Shown in pieces: positions 1 through 6,299 of a stretch of 6,299 nt of DNA. The notes under the pieces are model-generated. The model was not told where the DNA came from and made no database searches. It was given only the letters and a program-made list of their open reading frames with translations. Position numbers and translations under genes: made by a program. Where the stretch lies: assembly GCA_025449615.1 (NCBI GenBank), contig JANWJA010000086.1:1-6299 (forward strand), read 5' to 3'. Source of the DNA: Methyloceanibacter sp. GTDB lineage: Bacteria; Pseudomonadota; Alphaproteobacteria; Rhizobiales; Methyloligellaceae. The first letter of the stretch is position 1; the number at the start of each line of letters is the position of its first letter.

Positions 1-854
1 AGGGTGCGCACTTGCGCGCCCGTGAGCTTGAAGGCAAGGGCGTTGAGAATAGTGGTCCGCAATTTGCCTTCAGGCGCGATCCGCCGCCCGACGCTTCGCC
101 ACATCTTTTGCCGAATCGCCGCAAGCGCGAGCTGGTTGGCGAACAGCTCGTCATAGGCGAGCCGCCTGCGCGAAGCCGAAGGTCCGAGATCGGCCTCGGC
201 CTCAGGCGCATGCAGATGGCGGAGCGCCGGCGTGAAGTCGGGCCAGTGCTGGCGCGCGAGCCAATCCTTATCTGTCCATTCCGGCATCTCCGGCAGCCGG
301 TCCAAGGCTTGCACGACCATCTTCCGCAGGCTCGAGTTGGAAAGTCCGGCAGTGAGGGGATAGACCGGCTCGACGGATGGCAGGCTGCTCTTCTCCGCAT
401 CGATCACGTAATCCGGATGCGGCATTTGCAGCAAGCCATCGTAGGCTTCCAGCCTGCCCGACACGATGCGGCGGCTCCCTTGTGGCAACAGGCGCTTGAG
501 ATAGGCCGGATCGGCATTGAAATAGACGAGCTCCAGCGCACTCGTATCGTCTTCCACGAGCACGCGATAGGGCGCACGGGCGACGCGTCGTGGCCCGCTC
601 GGCCGATGTTCGACCACGGTAACTTCGAGGGTGACCAGTTCGCCGATCCGCCCCTCGGCAATGCTGGCAATGAGCTTCCGGTCGATCACACCGACAGGCA
701 AATGCCAGAGAAGATCGATCACTCGTGACGCGCCAGGGGCCACGATGCCAAAGAGCTTATTGAGCAGCGCCTCGACCCCGGGCCCTACGCCCTTCAGGCT
801 GCGGGCGGGCGCAAACAGCGGGTTGAGCAGAGGAGGCCGCGTTGGATGTGTCAC
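1..854 (-). CDS. recG: ATP-dependent DNA helicase RecG, N-terminal part (runs off left edge)
   Basis: RecG is a superfamily 2 DNA translocase that remodels stalled replication forks, Holliday junctions and R-loops. Only the first 284 codons are in the window; the family is usually about 700 residues. Visible in order: the opening PPLLNPLFAP (residues 7-16); a helix-hairpin-like LKGVGPGVEALL (20-31); the wedge-domain lead-in DLLWHLPVGVIDRK (47-60); the OB-fold wedge (about 65-155), which grips the branch point, with VSGRLEAYDGLLQMPHPDYV at its end; the linker VYPLTAGLSNSSLRK (164-178); and the pre-helicase motif FKLTGAQ (275-281). The Walker A and helicase motifs lie beyond position 1. The start chosen is GTG at 854-852, the only standard start between the upstream in-frame TGA (872-870) and the conserved region. 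Homologues typically open with M-R-P at the point where ACG (842-840) stands here. A possible GAGG Shine-Dalgarno lies 13 bases upstream. It is divergent from sdhE-mfd. The identity is certain and the start less so. Confidence 0.95.
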   Translation of the reverse strand, partial: MTHPTRPPLLNPLFAPARSLKGVGPGVEALLNKLFGIVAPGASRVIDLLWHLPVGVIDRKLIASIAEGRIGELVTLEVTVVEHRPSGPRRVARAPYRVLVEDDTSALELVYFNADPAYLKRLLPQGSRRIVSGRLEAYDGLLQMPHPDYVIDAEKSSLPSVEPVYPLTAGLSNSSLRKMVVQALDRLPEMPEWTDKDWLARQHWPDFTPALRHLHAPEAEADLGPSASRRRLAYDELFANQLALAAIRQKMWRSVGRRIAPEGKLRTTILNALAFKLTGAQVRT

Positions 855-875
855 AGCTCGAATCTGACCTCACCC

Positions 876-904
876 TTGACAGCAAGAGACCCGCTCGCTG
901 TAAC
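876..904 (+). promoter_or_regulatory. Predicted sigma-70-type promoter for sdhE-mfd
   Basis: A perfect -35 hexamer TTGACA (876-881) is followed by a 17-base spacer and a -10-like TGTAAC (899-904, four of six matches to TATAAT). Transcription would begin near 911, giving a leader of about 24 bases before the sdhE ATG at 935. It lies in the 80-bp divergent spacer between recG and sdhE. No clear promoter for recG is visible on the other strand, and no alphaproteobacterial LexA box (GTTC-N7-GTTC type) is present, so SOS control is not indicated. This is a pattern match only. Confidence 0.6.
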
Positions 905-921
905 CGATTGCTACAACATTT

Positions 922-927
922 GGAAAG
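922..927 (+). promoter_or_regulatory. Ribosome binding site of sdhE
   Basis: GGAAAG lies 7 bases before ATG 935. This decides the start: the frame stays open back to a TTG at 842, but that extension has no family match and would run through the predicted promoter and into the recG start region. Confidence 0.6.
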
Positions 928-934
928 TAGCTTG

Positions 935-1213
935 ATGCCGGCCAATGACTTTGAGCTGAAGCGCCGCCGCGCCCTCTACCGGGCGACGCATCGCGGCTCG
1001 AAGGAACTCGACTTTCTACTTGGCCGTTTTGCCCAACAGTCGATCGAATCGATGTCGAATGACGAGATCGAGACCCTCGAACGGCTGATCGATGCCCCCG
1101 ATCCCGATATTGCGGCGTCTTTCTACGAGGGGCAAACATTCGGCGACGCCGCGCTCGATGCGATGATCGAGCGCTTGCGCCGCTTTCACGGCTACGAGAT
1201 CACTAAAGCCTAA
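935..1213 (+). CDS. sdhE: FAD assembly factor SdhE (succinate dehydrogenase flavinylation; YgfY/Sdh5 family, DUF339)
   Basis: SdhE binds the flavoprotein subunit SdhA in the cytoplasm and promotes covalent attachment of FAD, which is needed for active succinate dehydrogenase (TCA cycle, complex II). The 92-residue product matches the family's usual size of about 80-100. The signature RGxxE motif appears as R20-G21-S22-K23-E24 followed by LDFLLGRF, and the typical second half is present: NDEIETLERLIDAPDPDI (residues 42-59). It is all helical, with no signal peptide or membrane segment. ATG 935 is chosen because of the GGAAAG site just upstream and because the conserved helix starts there (FELKRRRALYRATHRG). 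The TAA stop (1211-1213) shares its last A with the ATG of mfd, so the two genes are very likely co-transcribed and translationally coupled. The function follows from the family; the operon is inferred from spacing. Confidence 0.93.
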   Translation: MPANDFELKRRRALYRATHRGSKELDFLLGRFAQQSIESMSNDEIETLERLIDAPDPDIAASFYEGQTFGDAALDAMIERLRRFHGYEITKA

Positions 1214-4200
1214 TGTCTGACGCGAAACTCAATCTGCCGGTCGATCGCTTGCTTGGCGCCAAGCGCGCCATCGCGAGCGGCGTGCCGGAAGGCTTCGATG
1301 CCCTGCTTATCGCGCTGTTGTCGCAAGGCGCCCGCGGCGGCGATAAGCGCGCGCCGATTCTGCACATCGCCCGCGACAGCCAGCGGCTGACAGCGCTCGA
1401 AGATGCGCTTCACTTCTTCGCGCCGGACGTGAAGCGCTTGAGCCTTCCCGCCTGGGACAGTGTCCCCTACGACCGGGTCGCCCCCAATGCCGAGATCGTC
1501 GCCGAGCGGATCGCCACGCTGGCCAATCTCGCCAACCAGAAGGGCGACGACAAGACGCCGTTGATCGTGCTGACCACTGTGAACGCCGCGCTGCAGCGCG
1601 TCCCGCCGCGCGAGTTCCTCGCCGCGTCGAGCCTGAGACTTGCGCCTGGCAACAACGTGAATATGGCAAGCCTGGTGGAGCGGTTGGAGGCCTCGGGCTA
1701 TGTCCGCTCCGGCACCGTGACCGATCCCGGACAATATGCCGTCCGTGGCGGCATCCTCGATCTGTTTCCGCCCGGCCGCGATCCCGTCCGCCTCGACTTC
1801 TTCGGCGACACGCTGGAATCGATTCGCGCCTTCGATCCGGAAACCCAACGGACTCTCGCGCGCGTTGAGGTGTTTCAATTGCTCCCCATGAGCGAGACCA
1901 CGCTCGACGCGCATGTCCGCAGCTCCTTCCGCACGCGTTATGTCGAGCTGTTCGGTCCGGCCAGCGCCGACGATCAGCTCTATGAGTCGGTCTCGGCCGG
2001 GCGCCAGCACCAGGGCATGGAGCATTGGCTGCCGCTATTCCATGAGAAGCTCGAAACTCTGTTCGACTATCTCCCGGACGCCGTTGTTACTCTCGACCCG
2101 CTCGATGACGACGCACGCGCCAAGCGCTTCGAGCAGATCGCCGACCATTACGAGGCGAGGGTCCAGGCGCTGGAGCGGAAAGCCTTCGGTGCCCCGCCTT
2201 ATCATCCCGTCGCAACACACACGATGTTTCTCGACGAGAAGGACTGGGAGACGGCACTCGCCGACCGGACCGTCATTGCTTTCACCCCCTTCGAGCGGCC
2301 GGAAGGTGTAACCGCCGAGATCGTGTCGTTCGGCGTGAGGCAAGGCCGCTCTTTCGCCCCTGAGCGGCAGACGGAAGGCACCAATGTGTTCGATGCGGCT
2401 GTCGCTCATGTCGGCAAACTGAAGGGAGAGGGCAAGCGCGTCGCCATTGCCTGCTGGAGCAATGGCGCGCGCGAGCGGCTTGCCACGCTGCTTGCCGAGC
2501 ATGGCGTCGGCGAAACCAAAAGCGTGGACTCGCTTGCTGCATTGCTGGCGCTGCCGCCCTCGGTGACCGCCTTTGCCGTGCTGCCGGTCGAGACCGGCTT
2601 CGAAGCGCCGGGCCTCGCGGTCATTGGTGAACAGGACATTCTCGGCGACAGGCTGGTGCGACGGACCAGGTCCAAGCGCGCCAGCGACGTGCTCACTGAA
2701 GCCTCGAGCTTGACCGAGGGCGATCTCGTCGTCCATGCCGATCACGGCATTGGCCGTTTCGTCGGCCTTGCCACCATCGAGGCGGACGGCAAGCCGCATG
2801 ACTGCCTGGAGCTGGTCTATCAGGGCGGCGACAAGCTCTATCTCCCAGTCGAGAATATCGAGCTCTTGAGCCGCTTTGGCTCCGATGAATCGAACGTTCA
2901 ACTCGACAAGCTTGGCGGTGTCGCCTGGCAGTCGCGCAAAGCCCGACTGAAGAAGCGCATCCGCGACATCGCCGAGAAATTGATCAAGATCGCGGCCATG
3001 CGCGCTCTGCATCACGCCCCGGTGCTGACCCCGCCCGACGGCGTCTACGACGAATTCGCGGCACGTTTCCCCTACGAGGAGACCGACGACCAGCAGGCGA
3101 GCATCAATGCCGTGTTCGACGATCTCGCCAGCGGCAAGCCGATGGATCGTCTGATCTGCGGCGATGTCGGCTTCGGCAAGACGGAAGTGGCGCTTCGCGC
3201 CAGCCTGCTCGCCGTGCTGGCCGGGAAACAGGTCGCTGTCGTGGTGCCGACCACGCTGCTTGCGCGCCAGCACACCAAGACCTTCATCGAGCGCTTCCGC
3301 GGACTGCCGGTGAAGATCGCGCAAGCCTCGCGCCTGATCGGGCCGAAGGAGCTCGCCGAGGTCAAGGCCGGGATCAAGAGCGGCGACATCAACATCGTCG
3401 TCGGCACCCATGCGCTGCTCGGCAAGGCTATCGAGTTCGCCGATCTCGGCCTCTTGATCGTCGACGAGGAGCAGCATTTCGGCGTGCAGCACAAAGAGCG
3501 GCTGAAGCAGCTCCGCCAGGATGTCCATGTCCTGACGCTGACCGCGACGCCCATCCCGCGCACGCTGCAGCTCGCTTTGTCCGGTGTACGCGAAATGTCG
3601 GTGATCGCCACGCCCCCGCTCGATCGGCTTGCGGTCCGCACCTATGTCACGCCATTCGATCCCGTGATCTTGCGCGAGGCGCTGCTTCGCGAGCGCTTCC
3701 GCGGCGGCCAGACCTTCTATGTCGTGCCGCGCATCTCCGATCTCGACGACGCGGCCGCTTTCCTCAAGGAGCATGTGCCTGAGCTAAAAGTCGGCCGCGC
3801 TCACGGCCAGATGGGTGCGCGCGAGCTCGAGTCCGTGATGAATGCCTTCTACGATCATCAATATGACGTGCTGCTCTCGACCTCGATCGTGGAGTCCGGG
3901 CTCGACATTCCCTCCGCCAACACGCTGATCGTGCATCGTGCCGACATGTTCGGCCTGGCGCAGCTCTATCAATTGCGCGGCCGCGTCGGCCGCTCCAAGC
4001 TCCGCGCCTATGCCTATTTCACCATCCCCGCCGACGCGAGACTCAGTCCAGCCGCCGAGAAGCGGTTGAAGGTGTTGCAAACCCTGGACACGCTCGGCGC
4101 CGGCTTCATCCTCGCCAGCCACGATCTTGATATCAGGGGCGCAGGCAATCTCTTGGGCGAGGAGCAGTCAGGCCATATCAGGGAAGTTGGCTTCGAGCTT

Positions 4201-4734
4201 TACCAATCGATGCTGGAAGAGGCCGTGGCCGCGCTCAAGGGCGGCGAGGGGGCGATGATCGAGGATCAATGGTCGCCCAGGATCAATCTCGGCACCTCGG
4301 TCCTAATTCCTGAAGCCTACGTGCCTGACCTGCAAGTCCGGCTGGGTCTTTATCGGCGCCTCTCGGCGGCCGACAGCCACGAGGCCATCGAGAGTTTCGC
4401 CGCCGAGCTGATCGATCGCTTCGGTCCTCTGCCGGAAGAAGTGCGGCACCTCCTCGATATCGTCGAGATCAAGGGGCTCTGTCGCCAGGCTGGCGTGGCG
4501 CAGATCGATGCCGGTCCGAAGGGCGCGATCCTCGCCTTCCGCAACAATCATTTCGCCAACCCCGAAGGCCTCATCGCCTTCATCCAGAAGGAAGGCTCCG
4601 GCGTGAAGCTCCGGCCCGATCACAAGCTCGTCTATTACGCCGAGTGGGACACGCCGGAAGAGCGGCTGCATGGTGCGCGCGATCTCTTGAAGCAGCTCGG
4701 CGCCATCGCGGCCAAGGTCAAGCAGGCTGCCTGA
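1213..4734 (+). CDS. mfd: Transcription-repair coupling factor Mfd
   Basis: Mfd is a DNA translocase that binds RNA polymerase stalled at a lesion, pushes it off the DNA and recruits UvrA to start nucleotide excision repair. The gene is complete at 1173 residues, normal for the family (about 1150-1200). Domains in order: a UvrB-like N-terminal module (about 20-350) with VRGGILDLFPPG from residue 177; a linker domain (about 390-480); the CarD-like RNA-polymerase-interacting domain (about 500-575) with GDLVVHADHGIGRFVGL from 503; a RecG-like SF2 motor (about 605-960) with Walker A GDVGFGKTE (650-658), Walker B DEEQ (751-754), motif III TATPIPRTL (777-785), motif V STSIVESGLDIP (889-900) and motif VI QLRGRVGRS (920-928); then GAGNLLGEEQSGH (976-988), part of the translocation-in-RecG region; and the C-terminal autoinhibitory domain (about 1025-1130) with IPEAYVPDLQVRLGLYRRL. 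No key motif is missing. Translation probably starts by reinitiation from sdhE (TAATG), as no strong ribosome binding site precedes the ATG. Confidence 0.99.
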   Translation: MSDAKLNLPVDRLLGAKRAIASGVPEGFDALLIALLSQGARGGDKRAPILHIARDSQRLTALEDALHFFAPDVKRLSLPAWDSVPYDRVAPNAEIVAERIATLANLANQKGDDKTPLIVLTTVNAALQRVPPREFLAASSLRLAPGNNVNMASLVERLEASGYVRSGTVTDPGQYAVRGGILDLFPPGRDPVRLDFFGDTLESIRAFDPETQRTLARVEVFQLLPMSETTLDAHVRSSFRTRYVELFGPASADDQLYESVSAGRQHQGMEHWLPLFHEKLETLFDYLPDAVVTLDPLDDDARAKRFEQIADHYEARVQALERKAFGAPPYHPVATHTMFLDEKDWETALADRTVIAFTPFERPEGVTAEIVSFGVRQGRSFAPERQTEGTNVFDAAVAHVGKLKGEGKRVAIACWSNGARERLATLLAEHGVGETKSVDSLAALLALPPSVTAFAVLPVETGFEAPGLAVIGEQDILGDRLVRRTRSKRASDVLTEASSLTEGDLVVHADHGIGRFVGLATIEADGKPHDCLELVYQGGDKLYLPVENIELLSRFGSDESNVQLDKLGGVAWQSRKARLKKRIRDIAEKLIKIAAMRALHHAPVLTPPDGVYDEFAARFPYEETDDQQASINAVFDDLASGKPMDRLICGDVGFGKTEVALRASLLAVLAGKQVAVVVPTTLLARQHTKTFIERFRGLPVKIAQASRLIGPKELAEVKAGIKSGDINIVVGTHALLGKAIEFADLGLLIVDEEQHFGVQHKERLKQLRQDVHVLTLTATPIPRTLQLALSGVREMSVIATPPLDRLAVRTYVTPFDPVILREALLRERFRGGQTFYVVPRISDLDDAAAFLKEHVPELKVGRAHGQMGARELESVMNAFYDHQYDVLLSTSIVESGLDIPSANTLIVHRADMFGLAQLYQLRGRVGRSKLRAYAYFTIPADARLSPAAEKRLKVLQTLDTLGAGFILASHDLDIRGAGNLLGEEQSGHIREVGFELYQSMLEEAVAALKGGEGAMIEDQWSPRINLGTSVLIPEAYVPDLQVRLGLYRRLSAADSHEAIESFAAELIDRFGPLPEEVRHLLDIVEIKGLCRQAGVAQIDAGPKGAILAFRNNHFANPEGLIAFIQKEGSGVKLRPDHKLVYYAEWDTPEERLHGARDLLKQLGAIAAKVKQAA

Positions 4735-4735
4735 C

Positions 4736-6292
4736 TTAGATCCGCGAAAGGATTTGGTCGCGGAGCACGCGGTCGTTCCCGTCGCGCGGGATGTCGCGCA
4801 CCACGACGATCTGATCGGGGAATTTGTAGGGCGCGACGTCGAGACCGTGCAAATAAGCATGCAAGGCCTCGAGCGATACCGGCTCGTCGGCTTCCGGCAC
4901 CACGGCGGCAAAGATGCGGTCGCCCATGATCGGGTCGAGCAACGCGAAACTGGCTGCATCGAGGTAATAGGGGAAACTTCGATAGAGCGTGTCGAGTTCG
5001 GCCGCAGCGATGGTGAAGCCACCATGATGGAGAAGTTCTGGATCGCAAGAGATCTTGAGCACACCGGCGTCATCTGTCGCGCGTACGCCGGTTCCGACAA
5101 AGCCGCCTTCGCGTTTCGCAAGCGGCCCGTCCGCACCGTGTGGAATCGCAGGCCCACGCAGAGAAAGCTCGTTCGATGCGTCGGTCCGGGTCTCAACGAA
5201 GAGTTCGTCATCGTCGCCAGCTTGCAACTTGCCGCGAGTGAGGCGCTGCGAGCCATTACGGACCACACTCACCAGATCGCCCAGCGGATAGACGTTGAAC
5301 AAAGGAAGCTTGCCGCAGTCGAGGTTCTCGTTGCTGCCGGCAAGCTCCGGCATCGACCAGACACGGGCCGCTGCCCGCACATGGCAGGCCGAATCGGTGA
5401 ACACCCCGTCATCTTGAAGCGCCGCTAGAACCGGCGAGGGAGCTGCGAGGATCGTCGCCTCCTGCTCTTTGAGCTGGCGCACATAGTTGCCGTATTCGAA
5501 CGGCTGATGCTGGACCAGCGTCGCACCGGTGACGAGCCAGGGCATCAGGCCGAGACCGAGCCCCACGGCCCCACTCAGCGGGTAAGGACTGAGAAGAACG
5601 TCATAGGATTGAAGTCCGAGCGCGAGCGCGCTCATCCGTCCTTGCGCGATCAGCGTGTCCTCATTGCGGAGTAGCGGCGCGAGCGGCGCGCCAACCCGCG
5701 CGGTAAAGCTCACGAGCGCTGGCGTCTCGCGCGGGGCAGTCTGCACCGGCGCGCTGTTATTGGTCTCAAGCAATTCGTCGAGCGAGGTCACGCCATCGGC
5801 GATGTTGGCGCCAAAGCCGAGCACGTAACGGATCGAGAGTTGGGTAACGGCAACGTCGCAGAGCATTTCGCTCATATATCCGCCGGCGAATTGCCCAACG
5901 CCGAGCAGCGCTTTCGGCTCGAGTAGATCCGCGGCGATGCCGATCTCACGGCGGCGCCACAACATCGGCAACATCACCGCCGTGAGACCGGCACGCCAGG
6001 CGGCGAGCAAGCTCAACACCTGCTCGGCGATATTGGGGAGCTGGATCGCGATTCTATCGCCAGGCTTCAGCCCGAGATCGATAAAGAACGCCGCCAGCGC
6101 GTCGATCGCGACATCTGCCTCGCCAAAGCGGTAGCGCCGCGCGGGGCCAAGCCCCAGCGCCGCCCGGTTCAGCGGATCAGCAAGGGCGAGCGCATAGGGG
6201 CGGGTGCCGACATGCCGGCGAAACAGCGCATCGGCGGTGAGCTTGGGTGCCCCCTGCTCGTCAGTACTATGCTCAAAGGCAAGGATGCTCAT
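4736..6292 (-). CDS. Adenylate-forming (ANL superfamily) acyl-CoA synthetase-like protein with degenerate active-site motifs
   Basis: The 518-residue product has the length and layout of an AMP-binding acyl-CoA synthetase: LKPGDRIAIQLPN (75-87) and the following helical region, a large N-terminal domain, then a small C-terminal lid (about 413-518) ending APYKFPDQIVVVRDIPR. The usual enzyme activates a carboxylic acid with ATP and transfers it to CoA. Here the signatures are altered. The glycine-rich, lysine-containing P-loop (TSGTTGxPK type) reads SFTARVGAPL (195-204). The PLxHxxG segment reads PLSGAVG (238-244). The YGxTE region reads NVYPLGD (333-339). The ribose-binding Asp of TGD is Val403. 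The G-R-x-K hinge region reads ISCDPE (414-419). The catalytic Lys of PRxxxGKxxR aligns with Arg508 (PRDGNDRVLR, 502-511). The frame is uninterrupted and keeps G/C-biased codons, so it looks maintained rather than decayed. No signal peptide or membrane segment is evident. Only seven bases upstream of the ATG are in the window (AGTCTCG), so its promoter is not visible. Substrate and activity are unknown; it may be a divergent ligase or a non-catalytic relative. Confidence 0.82.
   Translation of the reverse strand: MSILAFEHSTDEQGAPKLTADALFRRHVGTRPYALALADPLNRAALGLGPARRYRFGEADVAIDALAAFFIDLGLKPGDRIAIQLPNIAEQVLSLLAAWRAGLTAVMLPMLWRRREIGIAADLLEPKALLGVGQFAGGYMSEMLCDVAVTQLSIRYVLGFGANIADGVTSLDELLETNNSAPVQTAPRETPALVSFTARVGAPLAPLLRNEDTLIAQGRMSALALGLQSYDVLLSPYPLSGAVGLGLGLMPWLVTGATLVQHQPFEYGNYVRQLKEQEATILAAPSPVLAALQDDGVFTDSACHVRAAARVWSMPELAGSNENLDCGKLPLFNVYPLGDLVSVVRNGSQRLTRGKLQAGDDDELFVETRTDASNELSLRGPAIPHGADGPLAKREGGFVGTGVRATDDAGVLKISCDPELLHHGGFTIAAAELDTLYRSFPYYLDAASFALLDPIMGDRIFAAVVPEADEPVSLEALHAYLHGLDVAPYKFPDQIVVVRDIPRDGNDRVLRDQILSRI
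4741..4764. other. Small inverted repeat just past the mfd stop
   Basis: TCCGCG (4741-4746) and CGCGGA (4759-4764) can pair into a 6-bp GC-rich stem with a 12-base loop, 6 bases after the mfd TGA. No T-run follows on either strand, so it does not qualify as an intrinsic terminator. It lies inside the last codons of the convergent gene and may be chance in GC-rich sequence. It is the only hairpin candidate I noted at this tail-to-tail junction. Confidence 0.25.
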
Positions 6293-6299
6293 CGAGACT

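Noticed and set aside
12..728. A 238-codon plus-strand open frame.
   Set aside because: It lies antisense to recG, whose wedge-domain sequence is clearly recognisable on the minus strand; the plus-strand product is low-complexity and Arg-rich with no domain.
899..915. Operator-like inverted repeat TGTA-N9-TACA overlapping the predicted -10.
   Set aside because: Four-base arms are too short to distinguish from chance without comparing orthologous spacers.
842..934. Extension of sdhE to a TTG start, adding 31 residues.
   Set aside because: The added sequence does not resemble the family, overlaps the recG start and would cover the predicted promoter; ATG 935 has a good ribosome binding site and gives the usual protein length.
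1210..4122. Long antisense open frames opposite mfd (271, 579 and 112 codons, all in one register).
   Set aside because: They sit codon-on-codon against mfd, so their stops correspond only to the rare sense codons TTA, CTA and TCA (for example CTA at 2035 and 3784, TCA at 4168). High-GC codon bias leaves that register open by default. The predicted products show no recognisable domain, while mfd is unmistakable.
4741..4764. Intrinsic terminator for mfd at the small inverted repeat.
   Set aside because: The stem is only 6 bp with a 12-base loop and no T-run follows, so it is listed only as a weak inverted repeat.
4754..5428. A 224-codon plus-strand open frame downstream of mfd.
   Set aside because: It is a shadow of the adenylate-forming enzyme gene on the minus strand, which carries recognisable ANL landmarks in this same stretch.

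Overview
The window reads as a chromosomal, housekeeping stretch from a high-GC alphaproteobacterium, most likely of the Hyphomicrobiales (Bradyrhizobium/Xanthobacter-like). That placement rests on the G/C-ending codon bias, the character of the RecG and Mfd sequences, and the recG / sdhE / mfd neighbourhood familiar from that order. It is an inference, since there is no rRNA or other marker here. I see no mobile element, tRNA, rRNA, CRISPR array or phage gene.

Layout from left to right: (1) positions 1-854, minus strand: the N-terminal 284 codons of recG, a branched-DNA helicase that runs off the left edge. (2) 855-934: an 80-bp divergent spacer holding a near-consensus promoter and a ribosome binding site for the rightward genes. 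(3) 935-1213, plus strand: sdhE, a 92-residue flavinylation factor for succinate dehydrogenase. (4) 1213-4734, plus strand: mfd, the complete 1173-residue transcription-repair coupling factor, whose ATG overlaps the sdhE stop by one base (TAATG). (5) 4736-6292, minus strand: a 518-codon adenylate-forming (ANL-superfamily) enzyme, complete, convergent with mfd and only one base away from it.

Together, recG and mfd are genome-maintenance genes. RecG remodels stalled forks and recombination intermediates, and Mfd removes stalled RNA polymerase and recruits UvrA. They flank a respiratory-complex assembly gene, sdhE, which appears to share a transcript with mfd. The fourth gene is the most unusual item. 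It has the overall architecture of an acyl-CoA synthetase, but nearly every signature motif for ATP binding and adenylation is altered, including the C-terminal catalytic lysine, while the frame stays open and full length. The left three genes are ordinary. There is no clear evidence of a new multi-gene system in this window.
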